Translations under genes and position numbers: made by a program | In this document: in pieces, positions 18,132 through 27,214 of the stretch | How positions within the stretch are numbered: position 1 is the stretch's first letter | Layout of the letters: each line of letters starts with the position of its first letter | The notes under the pieces: model-generated | What the model was told of the DNA's origin: nothing | What the model saw: only the letters and a program-made list of their open reading frames with translations | The model's database searches: none | Source of the DNA: ENR-C20 sp942493145 | GTDB taxonomy: Bacteria; Bacillota; Clostridia; Acetivibrionales; DTU013 | Length of the DNA stretch: 64,000 nucleotides | Reading direction: 5' to 3' | NCBI GenBank assembly: GCA_942493145.1 | Contig: OW818679.1 | Coordinates: 3,782,001-3,846,000, forward strand

Positions 18132-18192
18132 TTTTTCATCCTCTTTTCATTTTTATTGTACGTGATGTTGCCGCTTGACCTGCGTTGATTAT

Positions 18193-20052
18193 TTATTTCA
18201 TAAGATTGCCCAGAAGCTCAAGCGCCGTTTTCACAAACTGCTCCGCCGCACCTTTGGCAAGCCCCGTACGCGTAGTCTCAAACGTACCTTTATCATAGGC
18301 TTCCGCATCCGGCATATACTTAAAATCGCCATTTACGAAGGACATTAGCATTGTGTATTTAAAAGGTGACTCTCCCTGGAGCTGGAGTTCTGTAATACAG
18401 TTTGTCTCCGGTTTGAATGCCACAAACGCTGCGTCGCCGAAGCGAATCGCTTCCACCGTTACTTCCAGTTCCCCGTCACCTTCCTTAATACCAGACCATT
18501 TGAATGAGCTTGCAATATGGGCTGTCTTCGGGGCGGTTTGCGTGCAGGAAATCTTCCCGGCGATGCCGATAGCGTCCTTGGCCATCTGGGTACCCAGCCT
18601 CTCCACGATTTCCAGTCCTTTTTCAACGCCAAGGTCGACCTGAGTTGCCTTTCCATTGGCGCCGATCACATTATAAAGTGCAGTCTCCTTTGGTATCTGG
18701 TCGCCGGCTGAACTCATGCAGAACAGTGCGGGTGCGCCGAATTCCTCTTCCACCAGGCGGCAGGCCAAACCAGGGACATCGGACGAAACCTGCCTGGTAC
18801 CGGCTTTCATCTCAGAATTGTCAATGGCGCTCGGCTTAATGCCGTAGCTGATCAGGAATCCGATAGGGTCGCCGGAGAGCGAGTCCACCCGCAGAATCTG
18901 CATGAGCGGATTGGATGGCCCTTCGCCGTTCAATCCGATAGTCCAGCTTCCGTCCGGCAATTGGATATCACGGTTGGCGTTTACATAGCTATTGCCTGTT
19001 CCAAACCCCGCAACGGCAGTCTGGAAACTGTCATCAGCCTCCTGAGCAGCCTCGGTGATAGCATTGGCTATTGCTTCTATAAACATTCCGCTTTTTGGTG
19101 TGTCCTCAGCCGTATGTGTAGCGCTGATGTATTCCAGCCACGAAGTATTTGCGATTGCCTCATCCGAAGGAGCGTGCGGCGTTGTAATTGCATGGGTCGC
19201 GTGGACCCAGATATTTTCAACTGGCGTACCGGTCTTTTCGCTTACGATTTTTTTGCAAATTTCAATGCCGTCTGCGGGAATATTGACAAGTTCAATCGAA
19301 ACGATCGCCACTTTAATATCCGACTCAAGCACCAGCACCCTGGCATATGGGTTGTCATGTACTTTATTAAAGCCCTCCAGCGGGAATAATTCGTCAGGAA
19401 AAACGATTTCAGCACTGCCCGCCCCGGCTTTTAGCTTTACAGATGAGAAATCCGCCTGTGAATTGTATATTTTGTACGCCAGAAGGATAGCCTGCTCGCA
19501 GGTGACATTGCCGAGCGGGTCAATCCGGTTGCTGCCAACGACCTTAATCACGCTTTTGTCATAGGCGTAATTCACAGACGGGCCCGCCCAGGAGGCTATT
19601 TTTTCGCCGTCAGCGAATATGTTGTTTTTATAGGATGTTATGTCGGCGTCTGATATCGCCGTATCGATGCACCTTGCAAGCATTACGCATATTTCCTGGC
19701 GGGTTATGTAGTTACCAGGGGCGAACTTGTCCGCCGAGATGCCTTTGATGATGCCTAATGAGTAAGCTTTCAGGATATCCGCGTTGTCCGTGTCGGTGAA
19801 GATGTCGGCACCGGCGGTCGCAGTTTTGCCGGTGAGCTTTTCGTATAACTTCACAACTAATTCGCAGAATTCCTCTCTTGAAATGTTCTTTTGGTAGTCT
19901 CTTGTGACTTTGTCAGTCACCAGCCCCGCTTGCTTTGCAAGATTCACCTCGTTCACGGCCTGATTGTCCGACGTCGCATCGGCTAAGACTGAATACGGAG
20001 TTAAGAGCAGCAATAGTGCCAGTGTCAGTAGTAATGCCAGGGATCTTTTCAT
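18193..20052 (-). CDS. S-layer-homology protein with neutral ceramidase-like domain
   Basis: 619 residues with a signal peptide (LALLLTLALLLLLTPYSVLA). The N-terminal about 175 residues hold SLH repeats (ISREEFCELVVKLYEKLTG, NYITRQEICVMLARCI, NVTCEQAILLAYKIYN) that attach to secondary cell-wall polymer. The rest resembles the neutral/alkaline non-lysosomal ceramidase N-domain: VAIVSIELVNIPADGIEICKK, then WVHATHAITTPHAP with candidate metal-binding His residues, then CMSSAGDQIPKE. Family known: Zn-dependent amidases cleaving N-acyl sphingosine. Inference: a wall-bound amidase acting on an external substrate. The link of SLH anchor and this domain is unusual. Substrate is not proven. Confidence 0.72.
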   Translation of the reverse strand: MKRSLALLLTLALLLLLTPYSVLADATSDNQAVNEVNLAKQAGLVTDKVTRDYQKNISREEFCELVVKLYEKLTGKTATAGADIFTDTDNADILKAYSLGIIKGISADKFAPGNYITRQEICVMLARCIDTAISDADITSYKNNIFADGEKIASWAGPSVNYAYDKSVIKVVGSNRIDPLGNVTCEQAILLAYKIYNSQADFSSVKLKAGAGSAEIVFPDELFPLEGFNKVHDNPYARVLVLESDIKVAIVSIELVNIPADGIEICKKIVSEKTGTPVENIWVHATHAITTPHAPSDEAIANTSWLEYISATHTAEDTPKSGMFIEAIANAITEAAQEADDSFQTAVAGFGTGNSYVNANRDIQLPDGSWTIGLNGEGPSNPLMQILRVDSLSGDPIGFLISYGIKPSAIDNSEMKAGTRQVSSDVPGLACRLVEEEFGAPALFCMSSAGDQIPKETALYNVIGANGKATQVDLGVEKGLEIVERLGTQMAKDAIGIAGKISCTQTAPKTAHIASSFKWSGIKEGDGELEVTVEAIRFGDAAFVAFKPETNCITELQLQGESPFKYTMLMSFVNGDFKYMPDAEAYDKGTFETTRTGLAKGAAEQFVKTALELLGNLMK

Positions 20053-20100
20053 AGATTACACTCTCCTCATCATCATTTAATTTATCTGGTTAAAGTGCTT

Positions 20101-20305
20101 TTAAAACACTCCAGCATCGGAAGCTATTTCACGCAGCCTGTCGAGACTGTAAATATCTATGCTCCAATAGTATTGATGATTCCCTCGTCGCGGAAGCAGC
20201 CGAGTATTGACGTAGTGTTGATAAAGCTCCTGATCGATGCGCTTCATGTGCGAGGCAAGGTCTGTCGCGACCCAGACAGTAATAGCTTTATGTGGATATT
20301 AACAT
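20101..20305 (-). pseudogene. C-terminal remnant of an unidentified gene
   Basis: The 408 bp between the S-layer gene and the response regulator has no intact gene. On the minus strand it keeps a protein-like reading frame of about 65 codons (including SHMKRIDQELYQHYV and WSIDIYSLDRLREIASDAG) that ends at TAA 20101 and has no start. Not identified; read as a decayed gene end. Confidence 0.3.
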
Positions 20306-20390
20306 ATCCCTTCAGCCCAATTGTGTAAAACCCATGTCAAAGTTGTGTAAATACAAAGTAACTTTTATTTCAGGCTGCGGATTCATCATA

Positions 20391-20426
20391 GCCCTCTTTT
20401 CATAGAGGTAATAGACGTGCTATAAT
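20391..20426 (+). promoter_or_regulatory. Likely promoter of the OmpR-type regulator
   Basis: TATAAT at 20421-20426 lies 34 bp before the TTG start. The -35 region is poor (TTTCAT) and contains a small inverted repeat CCTCT...AGAGG, so activation by a regulator is plausible. Confidence 0.4.
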
Positions 20427-20460
20427 CCAAATGATAGAAAAAATAAGGAGGCGCTTTTAA

Positions 20461-21147
20461 TTGGCTGAGTTCACCGTTCTGATTTGCGATGACAACGAGG
20501 CCGTACATGAGAGCTTGTCCTGTTGTTTCAACACTATGGGCATAAACGCCGTGTCGGTATTTTCAGGGGAAGAAGCCGTTAGCGCTTTACGGACAAAGTT
20601 GTTTGACCTTATTATCCTTGACATTATGTTGCCGGGAATCTCCGGAAACGAGGTTTGTAAAAATATCCGAAAAACGAGCGATATTCCGATCATCATGCTC
20701 AGCGCCCGGGGAGAGGAATTCGACCGCATATTCGGCTTGGAGTTGGGTGCGGACGACTATGTAACAAAGCCCTTTTCACCAAGGGAAGTCGCGGCGCGCG
20801 TGTTTGCCATACTAAAACGCACGACCCCTAAGGACCGCGCGAAAAGTTTGTCTTTTATGGAACTTCAAATAGATCTTGATGCCTCAGAAGTTGCGGTGGG
20901 CGGACGAAATATTAAATTTACGCCCAAAGAGAAAAAAGTAATAGAGATCTTTTTGTCAAATCCCGGCGTCGCTTTGAGTCGCAATCGCATAATGGACATA
21001 ATCTGGGGCAAAAACTACTTTGGAGATACGCGTGCGATTGATACCCTTATCAAGCGCATACGCAAGAAGTTGCGGAATGACAGTGTCCATTTTGATATTA
21101 CCTCAGTTTACGGTATCGGTTACAGGCTGGAGGAAAAACATGGCTAA
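20461..21147 (+). CDS. OmpR/PhoB-family response regulator
   Basis: 228 residues. Receiver domain with acidic pair (CDDNE), phosphoacceptor Asp in IILDIMLPGISG, switch Ser in IIMLSARGEEFD and Lys in DDYVTKPFSPRE. It is followed by a winged-helix DNA-binding domain (FTPKEKKVIEIFLSNPG ... IDTLIKRIRKKL ... SVYGIGYRLEE). The TTG start is supported by AAGGAGG ten bases upstream. The stop overlaps the kinase start, so the pair is one transcription and translation unit. Targets are unknown. Confidence 0.92.
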   Translation: MAEFTVLICDDNEAVHESLSCCFNTMGINAVSVFSGEEAVSALRTKLFDLIILDIMLPGISGNEVCKNIRKTSDIPIIMLSARGEEFDRIFGLELGADDYVTKPFSPREVAARVFAILKRTTPKDRAKSLSFMELQIDLDASEVAVGGRNIKFTPKEKKVIEIFLSNPGVALSRNRIMDIIWGKNYFGDTRAIDTLIKRIRKKLRNDSVHFDITSVYGIGYRLEEKHG

Positions 21148-22417
21148 AAAGCATCTCAACTTTGTGTTGTTCTGGCTTCTAATCTATTTTTTCGTCATTA
21201 CCATCGGGATCCTCATTTCGATCCGTATCACCTATGAAGCAAATTATCACCAACTTGACATTGCCCGAAATGACGCCGAAGAATATTGGGACACCGGTGA
21301 GTTTTCAAAAAACTCCGTTCTGTTCCGGGCAAGTGCCTACGTCTATGATCCGGGCGGGAACCTCCTCGACTATATGATTTCGAAAGACAACAGGATGAAT
21401 TTTTCCAAAAGGGCGGAGGAGCTTATCCCGACCATAGTAATCAACGGCGGCGGTCACCTTTACAAAATAATCTTCGACCGCGGTCTATACGGTCGCCTTG
21501 CTGTTTTGATCGCCATTCCGCATACCGAGAACGGTAAAGTAACATCAATCTATTTCTTCGTCAAGTCCCTGACCTCCTTTTATGGCAGTCTAGTCATCCT
21601 GTTCATCGCACTCACGTTCATGCTGCTGCTTTCGGCAGTCTATTCGGCGCTCATCATCAAAAAAGACAGAAAACTTGAACAAATCCGACGAAACTATGTA
21701 GCTAACGTCAGCCACGAGCTGAAATCGCCCATTTCCTCTATCAAGGCTCTAGCTGAGGTTATATCCGAGGGAATAATGACCGATGAATCTAAACTCATGA
21801 AATACGGTTGCATCATACTAAAGGAATCAAATAACCTCGAACAAACAGTAACAAGCATGCTAAACCTCTCGCGGATACAAAGCGGGTTTAAAGATTTTTC
21901 AAAAACAGTAGTGCGGGCGAACGATCTGCTTGACCCCGTCGGGGAAAAATACAAGGCCGTATGCGGTGAGCGCGGCCTAACTTTACATATAATGGACGGC
22001 TCCGATGAACTTCCGGCTCTATATACCAATGCGGCGTGCGTTTCTGAGCTTTTAGACATTCTGCTGGATAATGCGTTGAAGTTCACAATGAAAGAAGGCC
22101 GCATTTGGCTGGAATGGAGTGTTTCCGCTAAACACATAACAATCTGTGTCAAGGACGAAGGAATAGGCATTGGCAAAGAAGCCCAGCCCCGCATATTCCA
22201 ACGTTTTTTCAAGGAAGGCAATGATTCACGCGGCAGCGGCCTCGGACTTGCCATAGCCGAAGAAATTACCGCGGGACTGGGAGAAAAGATATGGGTACAG
22301 AGCGAACCGGGCAAAGGCGCTGCGTTTTACTTCACCGCAGCGAAAGCGTTGGCGACGAGCAATCCGCTTGTCATCAAGAAATTACAGCAAACTCCAAAAG
22401 CCTTTCCTGATCTATGA
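21140..22417 (+). CDS. Sensor histidine kinase, partner of the OmpR regulator
   Basis: 425 residues. Membrane segments near residues 7-29 and 152-175 frame a small extracellular region. HisKA has the phospho-His in VANVSHELKSPISS. The HATPase domain shows N box DILLDNALKF, G1 DEGIGIG, F box FQRFFKEG and G2 GSGLGLAIAEE. The ATG at 21140 lies within the last codons of the regulator gene behind GGAGGAAAAAC. The layout resembles PhoR-type kinases. The stimulus is unknown. Confidence 0.92.
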   Translation: MAKKHLNFVLFWLLIYFFVITIGILISIRITYEANYHQLDIARNDAEEYWDTGEFSKNSVLFRASAYVYDPGGNLLDYMISKDNRMNFSKRAEELIPTIVINGGGHLYKIIFDRGLYGRLAVLIAIPHTENGKVTSIYFFVKSLTSFYGSLVILFIALTFMLLLSAVYSALIIKKDRKLEQIRRNYVANVSHELKSPISSIKALAEVISEGIMTDESKLMKYGCIILKESNNLEQTVTSMLNLSRIQSGFKDFSKTVVRANDLLDPVGEKYKAVCGERGLTLHIMDGSDELPALYTNAACVSELLDILLDNALKFTMKEGRIWLEWSVSAKHITICVKDEGIGIGKEAQPRIFQRFFKEGNDSRGSGLGLAIAEEITAGLGEKIWVQSEPGKGAAFYFTAAKALATSNPLVIKKLQQTPKAFPDL

Positions 22418-22720
22418 TTTGCTTCGGATCATCGGTATTGCGGGTAACCGTATAAACGTCGTTATTAATATAGTTCCCTTTGTCGTCCTCCTTGACCAGG
22501 TCAAACTCACGACAGCCGTTTTCTATTGTAAATATGCGCTTTCATCTTCCAAAGACCGTTATCCTGATGTTATTGGCCAAATGCCCCAAGACAATTGGCT
22601 GGGAGTAATCAAGTATCATACCGGATGTTTCTCCAGTGCAATTTTGTCTTTAAGTCGTTCATTTCGGTAAAGAAAGTCTTTAGTTCGCTCTTCAGAATAA
22701 CCTAATTCCTTTCCAATAAA
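22374..22720 (-). pseudogene. Decayed gene left of the attachment site
   Basis: On the minus strand three consecutive protein-like segments lie in shifting frames: KELGYSEERTKDFLYRN, then YLITPSQLSWGIWPITSG, then TIENGCREFDLVKEDDKGNY ending at a TGA near 22374. They are broken by stops and frameshifts and have no start. This looks like the remnant of one gene, perhaps from an earlier mobile element. Not identified. The tail overlaps the end of the kinase gene on the other strand. Confidence 0.35.
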
Positions 22721-22810
22721 CTATCGATTTTATACAAAAAAGATCCGCAATTTACTCTACAGTCCTACCTCAATACTTTTATTAAATTGTGCAAATGATG
22801 TAAACCTGTT

Positions 22811-22855
22811 GTAGTAAAACAAAAACTCCCGAAGTCGAAACCTCGGAAGCCTTTG
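22811..22855 (-). terminator. Hairpin after the tRNA-Thr remnant
   Basis: On the minus strand CTTCCGAGG-TTTCGA-CTTCGGGAG is followed by TTTTTGTTTT, directly downstream of the tRNA 3' fragment. It is probably the original terminator of the tRNA-Thr gene before the island inserted. Confidence 0.6.
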
Positions 22856-22907
22856 TTTTGTTGGAGCCCTCATCCAGATTCGAACTGGAGACCTCATCCT
22901 TACCATG
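22856..22907 (-). repeat. Left attachment repeat: 3' part of tRNA-Thr
   Basis: 52 bases identical to 57457-57508, i.e. from the anticodon loop to the CCA end of tRNA-Thr(GGT) plus six bases of trailer, in the same orientation. It lies 200 bp from the stop of the integrase gene. This is the expected att duplication of an element that integrates into a tRNA 3' end. Confidence 0.85.
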
Positions 22908-23109
22908 TTCATCCCGTATATCACGGATAGTCTCATCAAATCTCAAAGCGGCCTATCTAAGCACTTTTCATACTTTCAAAATCGTCTTATTCTTATCTGG
23001 TCTTAACAAATCTTCACCCCATTGTTGCATCAATTGTTGCAAAGCATGGGTTAGAGATATCCGTGACTACTTTTTTTAATGCTTTTGATATTACTATAAT
23101 CAACCATTT

Positions 23110-24285
23110 TTACATCAGCATATAATTTAGATTATCCACGGCGTGGCTTTTTATTTCCGGTAAAACGTGTGTGTAAACATCGAGGGTGTGGGATACGTTT
23201 TTGTGGCCAAGCAAATCTGATACCGTTTTCGGCGCTACACCTTTTTCAAAAAGCCTGGTCGCATAAGTATGCCGAATTGAGTGTATCGATGCTCCGGTTA
23301 TACCTACTTTTTCCGAAACTCTTTTGAAGGTTCGGGCCGCGTTCTTGGGGATGATCCTGTTGCCGAGTGCGGTACAGAATAGCAGGTTATTATCAACATA
23401 CACACCGGCTGCCTTCCTCTTCTCCCAATCCTGGAACAGCTTATACCTTGCAAGCATTGCTACCGCTGTTTTCGGTAATGGTACTTTCCTGTTACTGTTT
23501 TTTGTTTTGGTGGTGTTTTCAATTATATAGAGGTTTTTCTTTTCAGTGCCATTTTCTTTCTCTTTCTTTCGGTTCTTGATCCGGATGAGTGACTGCTTGA
23601 TTGTCAGGATTCCCTTTTCCAGATCAACACAATCCCAGGTCAGTCCCAGCAACTCTCCTATTCTCAATCCACTGACGAGGTCCAGCTTGAAGGCCACCTC
23701 CAGTCGATCACCCTTAAGCTCCTCGATGAAGTTCTTCTCTTCAATTTTGTCGAAGACCCGGATTTCCTTTTGCTTATGAGTAGGTAATACGACTCCTTCT
23801 GCAACATTCTTATTGGTCAGTTGGTTGATTATTGCCTGTTTCAATGCTCCATGCAGTAAATTCTGAAGCTTCCTTATCAATGCAGTGGATACCCCGGCTT
23901 CATACTTACTGTTCATAAACCTCTGGATGTCGAATGTCTTGAGGTCCTTCATAGATATGTGGCCTAATCCAGGCTTAAGGTGGCACCTGATGTTGGTTTC
24001 ATAACTGTCGTATGTAGTTGGTTTTATGACATTCTTCTTGTATTCACTGAGCCATACATCCAGCCAGTCGCCCAAGAGTGTTTTCGATGGCTCAATATAA
24101 TCGCCAGTATTTATCATCGCCAGGATCGGCTGCATCTTATCCATGACTTCTTTCTTGGTCTTGCCGTTGAACCATTTCCTTTTCATGTTCCCGTTTTCAT
24201 CCCTGCCTACAACAACAGCACCACGCCACAAATTATCCTTTACCTTTATAACTGAACCTTCTCCATTACTTCTTTTCTTTCCCAT
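23110..24285 (-). CDS. Tyrosine recombinase/integrase of the island
   Basis: 391 residues. It has an N-terminal arm-binding segment (KRSNGEGSVIKVKDNLWRGAVVVG), a SAM-like core-binding domain (KTLLGDWLDVWLSEYKKN...) and a catalytic domain. Catalytic residues are visible: Arg in SGLRIGELLGLTW, HxxR in HSIRHTYATRLF, and LGHKNVSHTLDVYTHV with the second His and nucleophile Tyr. It cuts and rejoins DNA at att sites, here most likely tRNA-Thr. ATG at 24285 follows AAGGAG. The small excisionase-like gene is directly upstream with 15 bp between them. Confidence 0.93.
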   Translation of the reverse strand: MGKKRSNGEGSVIKVKDNLWRGAVVVGRDENGNMKRKWFNGKTKKEVMDKMQPILAMINTGDYIEPSKTLLGDWLDVWLSEYKKNVIKPTTYDSYETNIRCHLKPGLGHISMKDLKTFDIQRFMNSKYEAGVSTALIRKLQNLLHGALKQAIINQLTNKNVAEGVVLPTHKQKEIRVFDKIEEKNFIEELKGDRLEVAFKLDLVSGLRIGELLGLTWDCVDLEKGILTIKQSLIRIKNRKKEKENGTEKKNLYIIENTTKTKNSNRKVPLPKTAVAMLARYKLFQDWEKRKAAGVYVDNNLLFCTALGNRIIPKNAARTFKRVSEKVGITGASIHSIRHTYATRLFEKGVAPKTVSDLLGHKNVSHTLDVYTHVLPEIKSHAVDNLNYMLM

Positions 24286-24300
24286 GTGAAAAATCACTCC

Positions 24301-24501
24301 TTATCCTAATGTTGGTGACTCCAACCATTTTATAAATGCCAGTTTGGGTATTATCATCCTTCTTCCAACGATCACACAGGGGAAACCCCTCCTGTGACAA
24401 AGCTCGTAGGCTTTATTCTTCGACAACCCCATTATCGTTCCGACATCATCAACCGTCAGTGACAAAGGCAATTCTTCCACATTACAATATGCGTTTTTCA
24501 A
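24301..24501 (-). CDS. Excisionase-type helix-turn-helix protein
   Basis: 66 residues with the MerR-like/HTH_17 fold seen in excisionases: LTVDDVGTIMGLSKNKAYELCHRRGFP followed by the wing VIVGRRMIIPKLAFIKWLE. It likely bends DNA at the attachment site and steers the integrase toward excision. It is co-transcribed with the integrase. Confidence 0.85.
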   Translation of the reverse strand: MKNAYCNVEELPLSLTVDDVGTIMGLSKNKAYELCHRRGFPCVIVGRRMIIPKLAFIKWLESPTLG

Positions 24502-25083
24502 TGTACAACAACCTCCTTGATAATAGCGTAAGTATTTTGTGCAGGCAATGATACGGATTTAGCAGCACACTAATAAGGCGGAACAAAAAATGTTGGATTG
24601 CTCCGCCTCACGATCTGCAGTTAAATATCCCTGAATAACAGATCTCTTTTTATAAATTAAAATATCTCATGCCGTCTGCGGCTGACAGAAGTCATAGTGC
24701 TTTTCACTCCCCCCATTCCTGGCGGGCCGGATCCTGGGACTTAACCTCGGCTATCCGGAAGTATCATTGTCACCCCTGCAGATCATCGCAGTTCAAATGA
24801 GCCACATTTGATTTTGACCAGGCACTGACGCCAGTCCCAAGTGAAAAGTTCTGGCATGCCCGTCCTGCTGCTTGCGGTTTTATCCGCTGCAAGGGTAAAG
24901 TACATGAGATATTTAGTATTCAATTTTCAAAGTTCGGTAAAGGGCTTGTTCTTATGGAGATGAAGATTTATTAAATTAACGAGAACAAAAAAATGCCCTT
25001 ATAGTTAGGTCAGCTACAAGGACAAAATTTCGTATTTTGAAAAATAAATTTAAGTTTTATAGTTTTATGATCTTAAATGTTTA
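24502..25083. other. Gene-free stretch right of the excisionase
   Basis: No intact gene. A hairpin GGCGGA ... TCCGCC lies at 24577-24607. The piece 24690-24905 is clearly richer in G and C than its surroundings and has several short inverted repeats. Its minus strand contains a 40-codon open stretch starting near 24905. Neither a known RNA family nor a known protein is recognised. Confidence 0.3.
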
Positions 25084-25485
25084 TCACCCTGGATGACAAT
25101 ATTTTTGATTTGGGCTTTTAGGTTTATCTGGCATCATCAATATGAGTTTACCTTCATCTATCAGAGGTTTCATAAAGTTTGTTCTAAAATACTCCCTGTC
25201 AGCGATCCCAACAACCTCCTGCATTTGTTTTCTAGTCCTAGGAGTTTTGCAAAACTCAAGCAGATCAATAATTCTCTGTTCAGCTTGCTGGGTAGCTTGC
25301 TGGGTAGCTTGCTGGGTAGCTTGCTGGGTAGCTTGCTGGGTAGCTTGCTGGGTAGCAATCGAAATGATTATTTTAAAAACATCCTCTTCCAGCATACAAG
25401 GCTCTGAGCCGAAATAACTTTTACAATACTTGTAAATATTCCTAACACCGGATCCCAGTTCGTCCGCCAACCCAATATCTTTCAT
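25084..25485 (-). pseudogene. C-terminal remnant of an AlbA/RecG-like regulator with ATQQ repeats
   Basis: The frame opens with KDIGLADELGSGVRNIYKYCKSY, a stretch typical of the ATPase-like C-terminal region of AlbA_2/RecG-like transcriptional regulators. These proteins are normally about 450-500 residues; here only 133 remain and a stop precedes the first Met closely. A run of six ATQQ units, encoded by 12-bp direct repeats, separates it from a C-terminal winged-helix segment (LLEFCKTPRTRKQMQEVVGI). Probably non-functional. Confidence 0.6.
25283..25356. repeat. 12-bp tandem repeat, about six copies
   Basis: The unit GCTTGCTGGGTA is repeated without variation and encodes the ATQQ run on the minus strand. 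Perfect short repeats of this kind change copy number by slippage. Confidence 0.9.
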
Positions 25486-25871
25486 AACACATATGATTTA
25501 AAAGCTAAGAATACTTCCCATATATAATATTATGCATAGAATTGACCTTAACCCATTTTAGGATGAAATCAGTAAAAAGATGAAATCTGCTCTTCTATCG
25601 TTTGGGGATGTATATAGTTCAAATGCAGCTGATAGGCTTCGCAAGGAGATCTGGTATCCTCTGTCCGTCCCTCGATCCAACTTTAGGGAACGTACAGTCT
25701 GCTGGCTTTCTTAGTATTTATACAATAATAAATTGCCTATTACACATAACTCAAACAATCCTGCCTTTCCCAAGCAGGATTGTTGAGTTGTGCATTTTGG
25801 GGGTTTACCAAAAATTGCATACTATTTGGGGTAATGCAAAACTGTTCTTATCATTCCTGAAAGTTTTATGA
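25486..25871. other. Intergenic stretch downstream of the kor genes
   Basis: No intact gene. The plus strand has a short protein-like fragment (KMKSALLSFGDVYSSNAAD, about 25570-25710) that ends early and is not identified. An inverted repeat CAATCCTGC-N9-GCAGGATTG at 25757-25783 may end transcripts. Confidence 0.3.
25749..25787. terminator. Inverted repeat downstream of korC
   Basis: The arms CTCAAACAATCCTGC and GCAGGATTGTTGAG pair over about 14 bp with a 9-base loop. No long T-run on either side; placed about 90 bp after the kor operon stop. Confidence 0.45.
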
Positions 25872-26432
25872 TTACCGCTGAATCCCTTTTTGGGCTGCCT
25901 TGCCTATTGCGAGCCCTTTTTCAAAGGCCTCTTTGTTCACGGGGATTAAACTTGCTTTCTTGCCCAACTGTTTAATAATCCCTTCCAATGCGGCCTCATC
26001 CGGAACTGCGTGAGTAAATCCGACATATACACCAAGCATAATTACGTTCAGAACCTTAGGATTTCCGATTTCCAGTGCCATCTCGGTTACCGGGGCGTAT
26101 ACCACTGTGATATCGTCCCGCTTGATCTCATCTTTGACAATTGAGCTGTTAATGAACAGGTTACCGCCCTTTTTCAGCTTGCAAAGAAACTTGTTCAATG
26201 ATGGACCGTTCATAACAATTAGGTCATCCATGGAATCTCCAATGGGCGACCCGATGGAATCGTCTGAAATCACGACATAGCAGTTAGCGGTCCCACCTCG
26301 CATTTCGGCTCCATATGAAGGGAAGAAAGTAACCTTCTTGTCGGTGTATTCACAGGTTGTATTGGCAAGGAGTTTCCCAAGCATCATGACGCCCTGTCCC
26401 CCAAAGCCTGCGACCATTAAATTTCTTTCCAT
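25872..26432 (-). CDS. korC: 2-oxoacid:ferredoxin oxidoreductase, gamma subunit
   Basis: 186 residues, the POR gamma domain: NLMVAGFGGQGVMMLGKLLA at the start, then PSYGAEMRGGTANCYVVIS. It is the last cistron of the korD-A-B-C set and completes the enzyme that oxidatively decarboxylates a 2-oxoacid to acyl-CoA, CO2 and reduced ferredoxin. ATG follows AAAGGAGG, 13 bp after korB. Closest in layout to 2-oxoglutarate- or 2-oxoisovalerate-type enzymes; substrate unproven. Confidence 0.88.
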   Translation of the reverse strand: MERNLMVAGFGGQGVMMLGKLLANTTCEYTDKKVTFFPSYGAEMRGGTANCYVVISDDSIGSPIGDSMDDLIVMNGPSLNKFLCKLKKGGNLFINSSIVKDEIKRDDITVVYAPVTEMALEIGNPKVLNVIMLGVYVGFTHAVPDEAALEGIIKQLGKKASLIPVNKEAFEKGLAIGKAAQKGIQR

Positions 26433-26445
26433 AATCCTTTCCTCC

Positions 26446-27189
26446 TTATTTTTTGTCTCTGATTACTCCCAAAGGATATTCGACCAGCATTTTCTCCTCA
26501 AGGAACTTTAGAGCTTCAAGGGTTTCCATTCCCCAGTTTGTAGGGCAGCTTGTCACAATTTCCACCATGGAAAAGCCTTTTGCGTCAATCTGATTCTGGA
26601 AAGCTTTTTTAATGGCTTTTTTTGCTTTGATTACATTGCCTGCTGTATTGCAGCTGACACGTTCCAGATATGCAGGAGCGGTCAGAGTATTCATGATCTC
26701 GCACATATGCATCGGGTAACCGTGAAGTTCAGGATCACGTCCTTTTAACGTTGTGGTAGACTTCATACCTGTCAAAGTAGTGGGAGCCATTTGCCCCCCT
26801 GTCATTCCGTAAATTCCGTTATTTACAAAAATAACGGTAATATTATCTCCTCGGTTTGCTGAAGACATCGTTTCTCCCAGCCCTATCGACGCCAGATCGC
26901 CATCTCCCTGATATGTATAGACAATGGTATCGGGGCTGGCCTTCTTTACGCCGTTTGCTACGGCACAGGCTCTTCCATGAGGAGATGTGGTATTATCATA
27001 AGTTATGTATTGCATGGCCAGACCACAGCATCCTATTCCGAGAACAGCCGCAGTTTTATCCACAATATTCAGTTCTTCCATCACTTCACCGATCAGTTTG
27101 ACGACGGTTCCGTGCATGCAGCCAGGGCAGAAGCCGCTAGCCATGTCTGGCTGGATGGTTGAAGTTCTTTTATAAACCAAGCGTTCCAT
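26446..27189 (-). CDS. korB: 2-oxoacid:ferredoxin oxidoreductase, beta (TPP) subunit
   Basis: 247 residues. Thiamine diphosphate motif GDGDLASIGLGETMSSANRGDNITVIFVNN and the N-terminal FCPGCMHGT Cys pair fit the beta subunit of four-subunit enzymes. It holds the TPP cofactor and the catalytic site at the interface with KorA. It lies 25 bp from korA. Confidence 0.88.
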   Translation of the reverse strand: MERLVYKRTSTIQPDMASGFCPGCMHGTVVKLIGEVMEELNIVDKTAAVLGIGCCGLAMQYITYDNTTSPHGRACAVANGVKKASPDTIVYTYQGDGDLASIGLGETMSSANRGDNITVIFVNNGIYGMTGGQMAPTTLTGMKSTTTLKGRDPELHGYPMHMCEIMNTLTAPAYLERVSCNTAGNVIKAKKAIKKAFQNQIDAKGFSMVEIVTSCPTNWGMETLEALKFLEEKMLVEYPLGVIRDKK

Positions 27190-27214
27190 TTGATTATTCC
27201 TTTCTTATTTATTA

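Noticed and set aside
24690..24905. Known large structured RNA in the GC-richer patch
   Set aside because: No motif of a family I know could be matched, and short coding-like pieces are equally likely; left as unassigned.
25283..25356. CRISPR-like repeat array
   Set aside because: 12-bp units without spacers; it is a coding microsatellite.
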